Of a stretch of DNA of 64,000 nt, positions 49,087 to 59,789 are shown one piece after another. Both the position numbers and the translations under genes were made by a program. The notes under the pieces were generated by a model, which had not been told where the DNA came from, did not search any database, and saw only the letters and a program-made list of their open reading frames with translations. This DNA comes from Xanthomonas phaseoli pv. phaseoli (GTDB lineage: Bacteria; Pseudomonadota; Gammaproteobacteria; Xanthomonadales; Xanthomonadaceae). The DNA is taken from contig CP094243.1 of the NCBI GenBank assembly GCA_022749655.1, positions 1,612,001 to 1,676,000 on the forward strand. Direction: 5' to 3'. Position 1 is the stretch's first letter; each line of letters starts with the position of its first letter.

Positions 49087-49223
49087 GTAAGAGAGATTCC
49101 GATTGCAGATTTCTTGGTCACAGAGTATAGATGACGCCGAGTTTGGCTGGGGCCGAACTCTGGGGATCGCAGAAGACAGCACTGGGGTCGCGTCGCCGGG
49201 TCATTGCCTAGCGCGTGAAGGGC

Positions 49224-49251
49224 TTGTCAACTGTTAAAATTTGATTATTAA
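49224..49251 (+). promoter_or_regulatory. Candidate sigma70 promoter of pilMNOPQ
   Basis: TTGTCA (49224-49229) and TATTAA (49246-49251) with a 16-base spacer, in a notably AT-rich stretch about 50 bases before the pilM start. By eye it is the best promoter-like sequence between mrcA and pilM; not proven. Confidence 0.5.
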
Positions 49252-49298
49252 TACGAGGGCGCACATGCGTCCAAGTGCCCGTCGGCAGGGGAGTTACC

Positions 49299-50357
<1,059 letters not shown>

Positions 50358-50358
<1 letters not shown>

Positions 50359-51140
50359 TGGCAAGAATCAATCTATTGCCCTGGCGCGCGGAGCGCCGAA
50401 AGGCCCGCGAGCGCGAGTTCTATTCGATGCTGGGCTTCGCCGCATTGGGCGGCGTGCTGTTGTCGGCGCTGATCTGGTTCTATTACGACGCGCAGATCAG
50501 CGGCCAGACCGAGCGCAATGCGTTTCTGACCACCGAGATCGACAAGGTCAAGGCGCAGAACGAAGAGATCAAGGAACTCGACAAGAAGAAGGACCGCCTG
50601 CTTGCCCGCAAGAAGGTGATCGAGGAACTGCAAGCCAACCGCTCGCAGATGGTGCACCTGTTCGATTCGCTGGTACGCACCATTCCCGATGGCGTGGCGC
50701 TGACCAACATCAAGCAGGATGGCGACATCCTCACGCTGGAAGGTCGCTCGCAATCGAATGCGCGGGTCAGTGCGTACATGCGCAACCTGGAAAGCTCGGG
50801 CTGGATGACCAATCCGGACCTGTCGATCATCGAGGCCAAGAGTCAGGACAAGGCCGGTCAACCTGCCGCGTCGTCGATGGACACCAAGACGCTGCCATAC
50901 GTGTTCACGCTCAAGGTCAAGCTGGCCAATCCGAACGAGGCTGACAAGAACGGCACCGCGCCGGGCGCAGTGGACCCGGCTGCGCCGGGCACCGCAGCAC
51001 CGGGTGCTGCACCTGCCGGCGCAACGCCCGCTGCTCCGGCAGCGGCGCCGGCGCCCGCAACGCCGCCGGCCGCTGCTCCTGCACCGACGCAGGCAGCACC
51101 GGCGCCAGCCAATCGGCCGCAGGAGGGGGCGGCGTCATGA
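50358..51140 (+). CDS. pilN: Type IV pilus assembly protein PilN
   Basis: A 260-residue inner-membrane PilN. It starts with the PilM-binding motif ARINLLPWR (family INLLPWR). A single membrane helix follows (LGFAALGGVLLSALIWFYY), then a coiled coil (DKVKAQNEEIKELDKKKDRL) and a periplasmic ferredoxin-like domain (GVALTNIKQDGDILTLEGRS). The C-terminus is an unusually long proline/alanine-rich tail over about the last 60 residues, longer than in the Pseudomonas protein and likely flexible in the periplasm. Overlaps both neighbours. Confidence 0.95.
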
Positions 51141-51802
51141 GTAAGAAATCATTCAAGCTCAGCGATCTGGATTTCAACAACATCGGCGGTTGGCCGCAGC
51201 AGGCACGTATCGTGTTCTGCGTGATGGTCGGCTTGTTCATCATGGTGCTGGCCTGGTTCCTGTTGATCAGCAGCAAGCGCGATGAACTGGAAAGCCTGGA
51301 AAGCACCGAATCCCAGCTGCGCACCGAGTTCGAGACCCAACAGGGCCGCGCGGTGAACCTGGAGCCGCTCAAGCAGCAGCTCGCGCAGATGGAGCAGGTG
51401 CTGCAGCAGATGCTGCGTCAGCTTCCCAGCAAGACCGAGATGCCGGATTTGATCATCGACATCTCGCAGACCGCGTTGTCCAGCGGCCTGTCCAACGAGC
51501 TGTTCCAGCCCGGTCCGGAATCGCCGAAGGAGTTTTACGCCGAGAAGCCGATCGCTCTGCGCATGGTGGGCAGCTACCACCAGTTCGGTGCCTTCGTCAG
51601 CGGTGTGGCCTCGCTGCCGCGCGTGGTGATCCTGACCATGCACGACATCAACCTCAAGCCCAAGGATCCCAAGGCCGGCATCGGCCCGCGCGGTGCGCTG
51701 GAGCTGTCCGGAACGGTCAAGACCTATCGTTATCTGGACGATGAGGAAATGGCCGAGCAGGAAAAGGCTGCGGCCAACGCTGCGAAGAAGGGCGGCCAAT
51801 GA
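51137..51802 (+). CDS. pilO: Type IV pilus assembly protein PilO
   Basis: A 221-residue PilO, partner of PilN. N-terminal cytoplasmic stub (KSFKLSDLDFNNIGGWPQQA), membrane helix (VMVGLFIMVLAWFLLI), coiled coil (RDELESLESTESQLRTEFET) and a periplasmic ferredoxin-like domain (FYAEKPIALRMVGSYHQFGA, VVILTMHDINLKP). It overlaps pilN (ATGA) and pilP by four bases, so the operon is translationally coupled. Confidence 0.95.
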   Translation: MSKKSFKLSDLDFNNIGGWPQQARIVFCVMVGLFIMVLAWFLLISSKRDELESLESTESQLRTEFETQQGRAVNLEPLKQQLAQMEQVLQQMLRQLPSKTEMPDLIIDISQTALSSGLSNELFQPGPESPKEFYAEKPIALRMVGSYHQFGAFVSGVASLPRVVILTMHDINLKPKDPKAGIGPRGALELSGTVKTYRYLDDEEMAEQEKAAANAAKKGGQ

Positions 51803-52332
51803 CCATGAAATTGCTCAAGATTCTGTCCTGTGTGGCGTTAATTGCAGTATTGCCGGCGTGCACGCGCGGTGTGACCAGCACACCGGGCGATGCGCCGAAT
51901 CTGGAAGCCTGGGTTGCCGAGGTGCGCGCGCGTCCTGCGCCGCCGCTGGAGCCATTGCCGGTGATGCAGCAGTTCGAGACCTTCGAATATGCAGCGCAGG
52001 CGATGCGCGACCCGTTCAGCGATGCCTGGGTCAGCGCGGAAGGTGGCAACGGCACACGCCCGGATCCGAACCGGCGCAAGGAACCGTTGGAAGCCTTTCC
52101 GCTCGACGCCCTCGACATGGTGGGGACCATTGGCGGCGGTTCGGGCCTGATCGCGTTGGTGATGGCGCCTGACAAGGTGACCTACCGGGTGCGGCCGGGT
52201 GTGTATCTGGGACAGAGCGATGGCCGGGTGACCGGGGTCTACGAAGACCGCATCGAGCTGATTGAACTTGTGCCGGACGGTGCGGGTGGATGGCTTGAAC
52301 GGCCGGCCGCACTCGCATTGGATGATCAATAA
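51799..52332 (+). CDS. pilP: Type IV pilus lipoprotein PilP
   Basis: A 177-residue inner-membrane lipoprotein that links PilN/PilO to the secretin PilQ. Lipoprotein signal MKLLKILSCVALIAVLPAC with the acylated cysteine at about residue 21. The C-terminal beta-sandwich is the HR-like domain: LDMVGTIGGGSGLIALVMAP, VTYRVRPGVYLGQSDGRVTG and EDRIELIELVPDGAGGWLER. Start 51799 or 51805. Confidence 0.95.
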   Translation: MTMKLLKILSCVALIAVLPACTRGVTSTPGDAPNLEAWVAEVRARPAPPLEPLPVMQQFETFEYAAQAMRDPFSDAWVSAEGGNGTRPDPNRRKEPLEAFPLDALDMVGTIGGGSGLIALVMAPDKVTYRVRPGVYLGQSDGRVTGVYEDRIELIELVPDGAGGWLERPAALALDDQ

Positions 52333-52351
52333 AGTGATAGGGGATAGCACG

Positions 52352-54253
52352 ATGACGTTTTCCAATGCCCAGCGGCTGCGTCCGGTACGACGCCACGCGA
52401 TCTTCCAGGCCTGCGCGTTGGGGTTCGCGCTGGCGCTGGCGAGCGGCAGCGCGTTCGCCGCCGCGGCGCTGACTCAGCCCGCGCAGGATCCGGCCAAGGT
52501 CGCTCCGGCGAGCCTGGCGGTGTCCAAAATCGATTTCAAGCGCGGCGAAGACGGCGCTGGCCGTCTGATCCTGCAGTTCGACGGCCAGGGCGCTAGCCCG
52601 GACCTGCGGACGCAGGGCGACAACGTGCTGGTGGACATCAGCAATGCCAAGCTGCCTGCCGAGCTGCAACGCCCGCTCAATGTCACCGACTTCGCCACGC
52701 CGGTGCAGCGCGTTGAAGTGAAGCCGTCCGGCTCCGGTTCGCAGCTGGTGCTGTCGACCAAGGGTGCCTTCGACTCGCTGGCCTACCAGACCGGCAACGA
52801 ATACGTGGTGGAAATCACCCCGCGCAAGGGCCAGCCGGCGGTGGGCGGCGTGAGCCCGGCGGCGGTCACGCAGGCTGCCGCGCAGATCGCCGCGCGCGGC
52901 TATAGCGGTCGCCCGGTGACGTTCAACTTCCAGGACGTGCCGGTGCGCACGGTGCTGCAGCTGATCGCCGAGGAGTCCAACCTCAATATCGTCGCTTCCG
53001 ACACCGTGCAGGGCAACGTCACGCTGCGCCTGATGAACGTGCCGTGGGACCAGGCGCTGGACATCGTGCTGCGTGCCAAGGGCCTGGACAAGCGTCGCGA
53101 TGGCGGCGTGGTGTGGGTCGCCCCGCAACCGGAGCTGGCCAAGTTCGAGCAGGACAAGGAAGACGCCCGCATCGCGATCGAGAACCGCGAGGACTTGATC
53201 ACCGATTATGTGCAGATCAATTACCACAACGCGTCCGCCATTTTTAAGGCGTTGACCGAGGCCAAAGGAATTGGTGGCGGTGGCGGCGGCGGCGGGCAGG
53301 GCGGACAAGGTGGCGGCGCAGGACAGGACAATGGTTTCTTGTCCCCGCGTGGTCGCCTGGTAGCCGACGAGCGCCAAATACTTTGATGATCAGCGATATC
53401 CCGAAAAAGTTGCGCAGATGCGCGAGCTGATTTCGCATATCGATCGCCCGGTGGATCAGGTGCTGATTGAAAGCCGGATTGTGATCGCAACCGATACCTT
53501 TGCAAGAGACTTGGGTGCAAGATTTGGTATCGCTGGGCGGCAGCAGTATGGCGGAAATACGGGTGTCATGAGTGGAAGCACCTCTAATAACGTCTCTATT
53601 ATCAATGACGGGATACATAACGTTCCTGCGGGCCTCAATTTCAATCTTCCAGCGGGTACCTTCACGACAAATACTGCCGGCTCGATTGCCTATACGCTAC
53701 TTGGCCGTAACTTTGCTCTTGACATGGAGTTGTCTGCCATGCAGGAAGAGGGGCGCGGTGAGGTGGTCTCTAATCCGCGCATTGTGACTGCCAATCAACG
53801 TGAAGGCGTCATCAAGCAAGGTCGCGAGATCGGCTATGTCACTATTACCGCAGCAAGCGGTGGCGGGCAGGCCAGGCAAATGTCCAATTTAAAGAAGTGC
53901 TGCTCGAGCTCAAGGTGACCCCGACTATCACCAATGACAACCGCGTTTTCTTGAACATGAACGTCAAGAAGGACGAAGTTGCGCGGTTCATTGTTCTCGA
54001 CGGCTACGGGACCGTTCCGGAAATCAATCGGCGCGAAGTCAATACCGCAGTGCTTGTTGGCGATGGTGAAACGGTGGTGATCGGTGGGGTATACGAATTC
54101 AATGACCGCGAGAGTATTTCCAAAGTCCCGTTCCTGGGTGACATACCCTTCCTCGGGAATTTGTTCAAGAAGCGCGGTCGCAGTAAGGAAAAGGCAGAAC
54201 TGCTGGTCTTTGTAACGCCAAAGGTGCTGCGTGTCGCAAGTGCGACTCCTTGA
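52352..54253 (+). CDS. pilQ: Type IV pilus secretin PilQ, frameshifted
   Basis: The outer-membrane secretin through which the pilus passes, about 634 residues after correction. Signal peptide (GFALALASGSAFAAAA), then an AMIN domain (KIDFKRGEDGAGRLILQFDG) and the N0/STN-like and N1 domains (FNFQDVPVRTVLQLIAEESN, NIVASDTVQGNVTLRLMNVP). A glycine-rich loop (GIGGGGGGGGQGGQGGG) precedes the secretin core, which includes GRNFALDMELSAMQEEGRGE, VVSNPRIVTANQREGVIKQG and VNTAVLVGDGETVVIGGVYE, then VPFLGDIPFLGNLFKKRGRS. Three breaks are seen near 53378, 53408 (AAGGTT read as AAGTT) and 53870-53880. Each is consistent with a lost base, and together they keep the length divisible by three. A terminator follows at 54271. 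Confidence 0.95.
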
Positions 54254-54270
54254 GCAATGATCGAATCGGA

Positions 54271-54298
54271 AGGGCCGCGGAAGCGGCCCTTTCCTTTG
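54271..54298 (+). terminator. Rho-independent terminator of the pil operon
   Basis: Stem AGGGCCGC / GCGGCCCT with a GGAA loop, then TTCCTTT. It begins 18 bases after the pilQ stop. Confidence 0.85.
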
Positions 54299-54509
54299 CT
54301 ACATCCAGATTGAGTAATCAGTCACTCCCCGCATCATTTCGGCGCTAGTGCTTACGAGCCCGAGCGCAGTGACGGGCGGGATCTGGGACTTGTAGAGTCC
54401 GAAAGTTCCAGCGTTCGCCCGTCGACAAGCGTCAAGTTTTGCATCGTTCACTGAACATTCCAACGCTGCCAAGTGAACCAATCGCGTTCGAATCGGTCAC
54501 ACTGGACCT

Positions 54510-55526
<1,017 letters not shown>

Positions 55527-55546
55527 TCGGGCAGCGTCGCCGAGGT

Positions 55547-56508
55547 ATGCCGCACTCTCGCCAGACGCCGATGTCTTCGATGCCGTTCTCGTCCCCTGCA
55601 ACCGCCTCCTCGCCCGTCGCTGGCGATGGGGTGCGGCCAATGCTTGCAGAATTGATTGCGCTGCGCGGTACCGCAATCCATCGCGGTCAACCGGGACGTG
55701 GCCGGCACGGGGTGGTGGGGCCGGTGCCGGCCGCCACGCGCGGGCGCGGCATGGAATATGCCGAGTCGCGTGAGTACGTGGCCGGCGATGACGCGCGGCA
55801 TATCGATTGGCGCGTCACTGCGCGAACCGGACGGGCGCACACCAAGTTGTTCCAGGCAGAGCGCGAGCGCTTGAGCCTGATCGTGGCCGATACCTCGCCT
55901 GCGCTCTTTTTGGTACGCGCGTACGCTACAAATCGGTGCAGGCCGCACGCGCCGGCGCGGTTGCCGCATGGCTGGCGCAGCGCCAGGGCGATCGAATCGC
56001 AGCCTTGCGCGGCACCGCGAGCGAGGCGCCGATTGCGCCGCGGTCCGGTCAGCGTGGTGTACTGCCGGTGTTGGATGCCCTGGCGCGTTGGTATGCCCAA
56101 CCGCCGTCCGGCGATGCGGGACTGGAGGTGGCGCTGGATCACGCGGCGCGCCTGTTACGTCCCGGCGCGCGCCTGACCGTGCTGGCCGATGCGCGTAGTG
56201 CCAGCCGGATTTCTGCCACGCGCTGGTCGGGCTTGGCGCTGCATCACGAGGTGGTGGTGATCGTGCTGGTCGATCCGCTGGAACTGGCGCCGCCGGTACG
56301 TCCAGTCACCTTCGACGTGCGTGGCGAGCGCATCGCGATCGATCTGTCCACCCAGGCCGGGCGTGCGCGCTGGCAGGCCGAATTTGTCGCGCCGCTGGAG
56401 CACTTGGGCGCGCTCTTGCAGGCACGCGGCGTGCGCTTGCATCGCCTGTCCACCGACGATGCCAGCGATGCCTGGCTGGGCGGCAGCCCTGCCGCCCGGA
56501 GTCGCTGA
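55547..56508 (+). CDS. DUF58-domain protein, frameshifted
   Basis: A DUF58 protein of about 320 residues, the standard partner of MoxR. The core motif follows RGRGMEYAESREYVAGDDAR, then HIDWRVTARTGRAHTKLFQA (the DxRxIDW-like signature), ERERLSLIVADTSPALF and, after the break, RVRYKSVQAARAGAVAAWLA. The break near 55905-55912 is a T-run one base short (CTTTTTTGG read as CTTTTTGG). Function: probably scaffolding or regulation with the VWA proteins downstream; no enzyme activity is known. The start at 55547 is preferred; the proline/serine-rich N-terminus is not conserved in character. Confidence 0.9.
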
Positions 56509-56510
56509 CG

Positions 56511-56971
56511 GTGTCCCCGCAGTCGCTGCCGCTGCGTGATGTGCACCTGCCGCCGTCGCCGTCGTGGTGGCCGCTGGCGCCGGGCTGGTGGCTGGTGATC
56601 GCGATGGTCGTGCTGGTGGTGGGGAGTGCATTTTTTGGTGGTGGCGCCGGCGACAGCGCCAGCGTCGCTGGCTGGCTGCTTTCGATGCGGAACTCGCGCA
56701 CGCCACGACGCCGGCGCAGCGCTTGGCGGCCGTGTCGGTCCTGCTGCGACGTGCCGCGCGTCGCGTCGATCCGCAGGCCGACCGCTTGCAGGGCGATGCG
56801 TGGTTGCAGTTTCTGGATGGGCGCAAGCGCAAGGACCAGGTGTTCTCGCAGGGGCCGGGCCGGGCTGTGTTGGAAGGCGGCTTCCAGCGCGCACCCGCAG
56901 TCAGCGATCTGCCCGCGGTAGAAGCGTTGGCGCGGCAGCGCTTTGTGACGCTGATGCGAGGCCGGCGATGA
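56511..56971 (+). CDS. DUF4381-domain membrane protein, frameshifted
   Basis: About 153 residues after correction. GTG start at 56511 (SPQSLPLRDVHLPPSPSWWP), then a membrane helix (WWLVIAMVVLVVGSAFF). After a T-run near 56632 that looks one base short, the phase changes to WWRRRQRQRRWLAAFDAELA, then TTPAQRLAAVSVLLRRAARR and WLQFLDGR-like segments to the stop at 56971. This is the DUF4381 layout: N-terminal DIxxP-like stretch, one helix, basic juxtamembrane part, helical cytoplasmic domain. Its place between DUF58 and VWA genes is standard. Overlaps the next gene by four bases. Confidence 0.88.
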
Positions 56972-57984
56972 ACTGGTTGCAGTGGTCGCAATGGCAGGAT
57001 GCGTTGGCGCACTGCGCCTGGCCGTGGGCGTGGTGGTTGATGCCCTTGCCGTTGCTGATGTGGTTCTGGCCGCAACGCCGCGCCGATGCGGCTGCACTCC
57101 GCGTGCCGTACGCAGAGCAGTTGCAGGCGGTGGCGCAGGCAAAAAGCGCGCCGGTGCTGCGGATGCCGCGTTGGCTGGCGTGGCTGGCGTGGTTTTTGTT
57201 GTGCGCCGCGCTGGCACGTCCGCAGCAACTGGGCGAGGTGATTCAACCGCCACGCGAGGCGCGCCAGATGATGCTGGCGGTGGATCTTTCGGGCAGCATG
57301 AGCGAGCCCGACATGGTGCTCGGCGGCAAGGTGGTGGACCGGCTTACCGCGGCCAAGGCCGTGCTGTCGGACTTTCTGGATCGGCGCGACGGCGACCGCG
57401 TCGGTCTGCTGGTGTTCGGCCAACGTGCGTATGCGCTGACCCCGTTGACCGCAGATCTGACCTCCGTGCGCGATCAGTTGAGCGACAGCGTGGTGGGCCT
57501 GGCCGGGCGCGAAACCGCGATTGGCGATGCGATCGCCTTGTCGGTCAAGCGCCTGCGCGAACAGAAGCAGGGCCAGCGTGTGGTGGTGTTGCTCACCGAT
57601 GGCGTCAACACCGCTGGCGTGCTCAATCCCTTGAAGGCCGCCGAACTGGCCAAGGCCGAAGGCGTACGCGTGCACACCATTGCGTTCGGCGGCAGTGGTG
57701 GCTATTCCTTGTTCGGGGTACCGATTCCGGCCGGCGGCAACGACGACATCGACGAAGACGGGCTGCGCAAGATTGCCCAGCAGACCGGCGGACGCTTCTT
57801 CCGCGCCCGCGATACCGAGGAACTTGCCGGCATCTATGCCGAGCTGGATCGGCTGGAGCCGGTCAAGGGACTGGGGCCCTCGGTGCAGCCGCGCGTCGAG
57901 CGTTACTACTGGCCATTGGGCGCGGCAATCGTCATTGCCCTGGTGGCCTATGCGCTGCCGCGGAGGTGGCAATGGACGCGCTGA
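56968..57984 (+). CDS. batA: BatA-type VWA-domain membrane protein
   Basis: A 338-residue protein with membrane helices at the N-terminus (WPWAWWLMPLPLLMWFWP, LAWLAWFLLCAALARP) and C-terminus (GAAIVIALVAYALP), and a von Willebrand A domain between. The metal-binding MIDAS motif is intact: AVDLSGSMSEPDM, with the later threonine region (GRETAIGDAIALSVKRLREQ) and the LLTDGVNTAG aspartate. The domain should face the periplasm or cytoplasm close to the membrane. Bat proteins were first linked to aerotolerance in Bacteroides; MoxR probably remodels them. Overlaps both neighbours. Confidence 0.93.
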   Translation: MNWLQWSQWQDALAHCAWPWAWWLMPLPLLMWFWPQRRADAAALRVPYAEQLQAVAQAKSAPVLRMPRWLAWLAWFLLCAALARPQQLGEVIQPPREARQMMLAVDLSGSMSEPDMVLGGKVVDRLTAAKAVLSDFLDRRDGDRVGLLVFGQRAYALTPLTADLTSVRDQLSDSVVGLAGRETAIGDAIALSVKRLREQKQGQRVVVLLTDGVNTAGVLNPLKAAELAKAEGVRVHTIAFGGSGGYSLFGVPIPAGGNDDIDEDGLRKIAQQTGGRFFRARDTEELAGIYAELDRLEPVKGLGPSVQPRVERYYWPLGAAIVIALVAYALPRRWQWTR

Positions 57985-59789
57985 CCGAGCTGGCGGGGTG
58001 GCTGCAGTCGCTACATCTGTTGCGCCCGATGCTGTTGTGCGCGCTGCTGGCGATCTTACCGGCGGCAGCGCTGTGGCAATGGCGTCGCCGCGACGCCGAC
58101 GTCTGGCGGCAAAGTGTGGATGCCCATCTGCTGCCGAAGCTGTTGGCCTCCGGCGGTCGGCGCGGATGGCTGGGATTCGTGCTGGCTGCGCTGACCTATG
58201 CGTTGGCCGTGATTGCGATGAGCGGGCCGAGTTGGCGGCAGACCGAGCGTCCGGTGTTTCAGTCGAGCATGCCGCTGGTGGTGGTGCTGGATCTGTCGTC
58301 CAGTGCCAACGCCACCGACCTGCCGCCGTCGCGCCTGCTGCAGGCGCGCGCCAAGCTGGCGACGCTGCTGCGCAAACGTGCCGGTGGCGAGGTGGCATTG
58401 CTGGTCTATGCAGGCGAGAGTTTCACGGTTGCACCATTGACCGAAGACAGCGCCAACGTGGCCTTGTTTCTGGATGCGCTGTCGCCGTCGGTCATGCCGG
58501 TCGATGGCAAGCGTGCGGACCGGGCGATCGATGCGGCCGCGCAGCTGTTTCAGCAGGCCGGCTTCAAGCAAGGCGAGATCCTGCTTGTCAGCGATAGCGC
58601 AGATAGCTCCGCCGAAAGTTCGGCACGGGTGGCACGTTCGCGCGGTTTCAACGTCTCTGCGCTTGGCGTGGGCGGCGAGCGCGGTGCGGCGTATCGCATG
58701 GCCAGCGGTGAAATTGCCCAGGCCAAGCTCGACGAAGGCAGTCTGCGCAGCCTGGCCGCGCAGGGCGGCGGGCGGTATGCGCGCATTGCTCCGGACGATG
58801 CGGATCTGCGGGTGTTGGGCGTGCTCGATCCATCGCAACAGCCGTTGGCAGATGAAACCGCCGAGTCCGATGGCGGCAAGAGCTGGCTCGACGAAGGCTA
58901 TTGGCTGGTGCTGCCAGTGATGCTGCTGTCCCTGCTGGCGTTTCGCCGCCGCGCGGTGGTGGCCGTGCTGGCGATGGTGTGTGTGCTGCCGCTGGCGCAG
59001 CCCGCGCACGCGGCCGATGGCACCTTGTGGCAGCGTGCCGATCAGGTGCAACAACAGCGCCTGGATGCCGGCGTGCAGGCGTATCGCAGGGGCGATTTTG
59101 CGTCGGCGCAGAAGGCCTTTGAGGCGGTGCCCACCGATGAGGGGCTGTACAACCTCGGCAACGCGCTGGCGCGACAAGGCCAGTACGACGCGGCGATCGC
59201 GGCCTACGACCGTGCGCTCAAGCAACATCCCAATCAGCAGGATGCCATCGCCAATCGCGCGGCGGTCGACGCGGCGCGCAAGCGTCAGCAGCAGAACAAC
59301 AAGGATGGCAAGGGTCAGTCCAAGGAACAGAAGCCATCCGGTCAGGATGGAAAGGGGCAACAGCAGGCCGGCCAGAACCAGCAGGACAAGCAATCCGGCC
59401 AGGATGGGCAGAACCAGCAGGACAGCAAGAGCCAGCCCTCCGAGGCGCAGCCGCCACAGGACAGTCGTTCGCAAGACGCGCAGTCCAAGAACGGGCAGGG
59501 CGAGCAACGCAAGCAAGACACGCCGCCGCAATCTGCCGATGCCAAGGCGCAGCAGCAGGCCGATGAGGCACAGCGTCGCAAGATGCAGCAGGCCATGGCG
59601 CAGGCAGGCGACAAGCAGGCCGATGGCAGCGACAAGCAGGAGGCCGCCGTCGCCGGTGAGACGCCGGAACAACGCGAGCAACGTCAGGCGGTGGACGCGT
59701 GGCTGCGGCGGGTACCGGACGATCCGGGCAGTCTGCTGCGTACCAAATTCAGGCTGGAATACGAACGCAGGCAACGGGACGGACGATGA
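57972..59789 (+). CDS. BatB/BatC-type fusion: VWA plus TPR protein
   Basis: A 605-residue protein joining what are two genes in many bacteria. The N-terminal half resembles BatB: helices (LRPMLLCALLAILPAAALWQ, WLGFVLAALTYALAVIA) and a VWA domain in which the MIDAS has VVLDLSSSANATDLPPSRLL, so DxSxS is kept but the neighbouring residues are degenerate. A third helix (VVAVLAMVCVLPLAQPAHA) leads to a BatC-like TPR part (AYRRGDFASAQKAFEAVPTD, YNLGNALARQGQYDAAIAAY). A low-complexity stretch follows over about residues 440-580, very rich in glutamine, lysine, aspartate and serine (GQDGKGQQQAGQNQQDKQSG). The end is ordered again (WLRRVPDDPGSLLRTKFRLE). It starts 13 bases inside the end of batA. Confidence 0.92.
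   Translation: MDALTELAGWLQSLHLLRPMLLCALLAILPAAALWQWRRRDADVWRQSVDAHLLPKLLASGGRRGWLGFVLAALTYALAVIAMSGPSWRQTERPVFQSSMPLVVVLDLSSSANATDLPPSRLLQARAKLATLLRKRAGGEVALLVYAGESFTVAPLTEDSANVALFLDALSPSVMPVDGKRADRAIDAAAQLFQQAGFKQGEILLVSDSADSSAESSARVARSRGFNVSALGVGGERGAAYRMASGEIAQAKLDEGSLRSLAAQGGGRYARIAPDDADLRVLGVLDPSQQPLADETAESDGGKSWLDEGYWLVLPVMLLSLLAFRRRAVVAVLAMVCVLPLAQPAHAADGTLWQRADQVQQQRLDAGVQAYRRGDFASAQKAFEAVPTDEGLYNLGNALARQGQYDAAIAAYDRALKQHPNQQDAIANRAAVDAARKRQQQNNKDGKGQSKEQKPSGQDGKGQQQAGQNQQDKQSGQDGQNQQDSKSQPSEAQPPQDSRSQDAQSKNGQGEQRKQDTPPQSADAKAQQQADEAQRRKMQQAMAQAGDKQADGSDKQEAAVAGETPEQREQRQAVDAWLRRVPDDPGSLLRTKFRLEYERRQRDGR

Noticed and set aside
54299..54481. 60-codon minus-strand open frame between pilQ and moxR
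   Set aside because: Begins next to a terminator, no ribosome binding site, no motif; too short to support.
56155..58398. 747-codon minus-strand open frame opposite the batA/batB region
   Set aside because: Shadow of the VWA genes; low-complexity threonine/alanine/arginine translation without family features.
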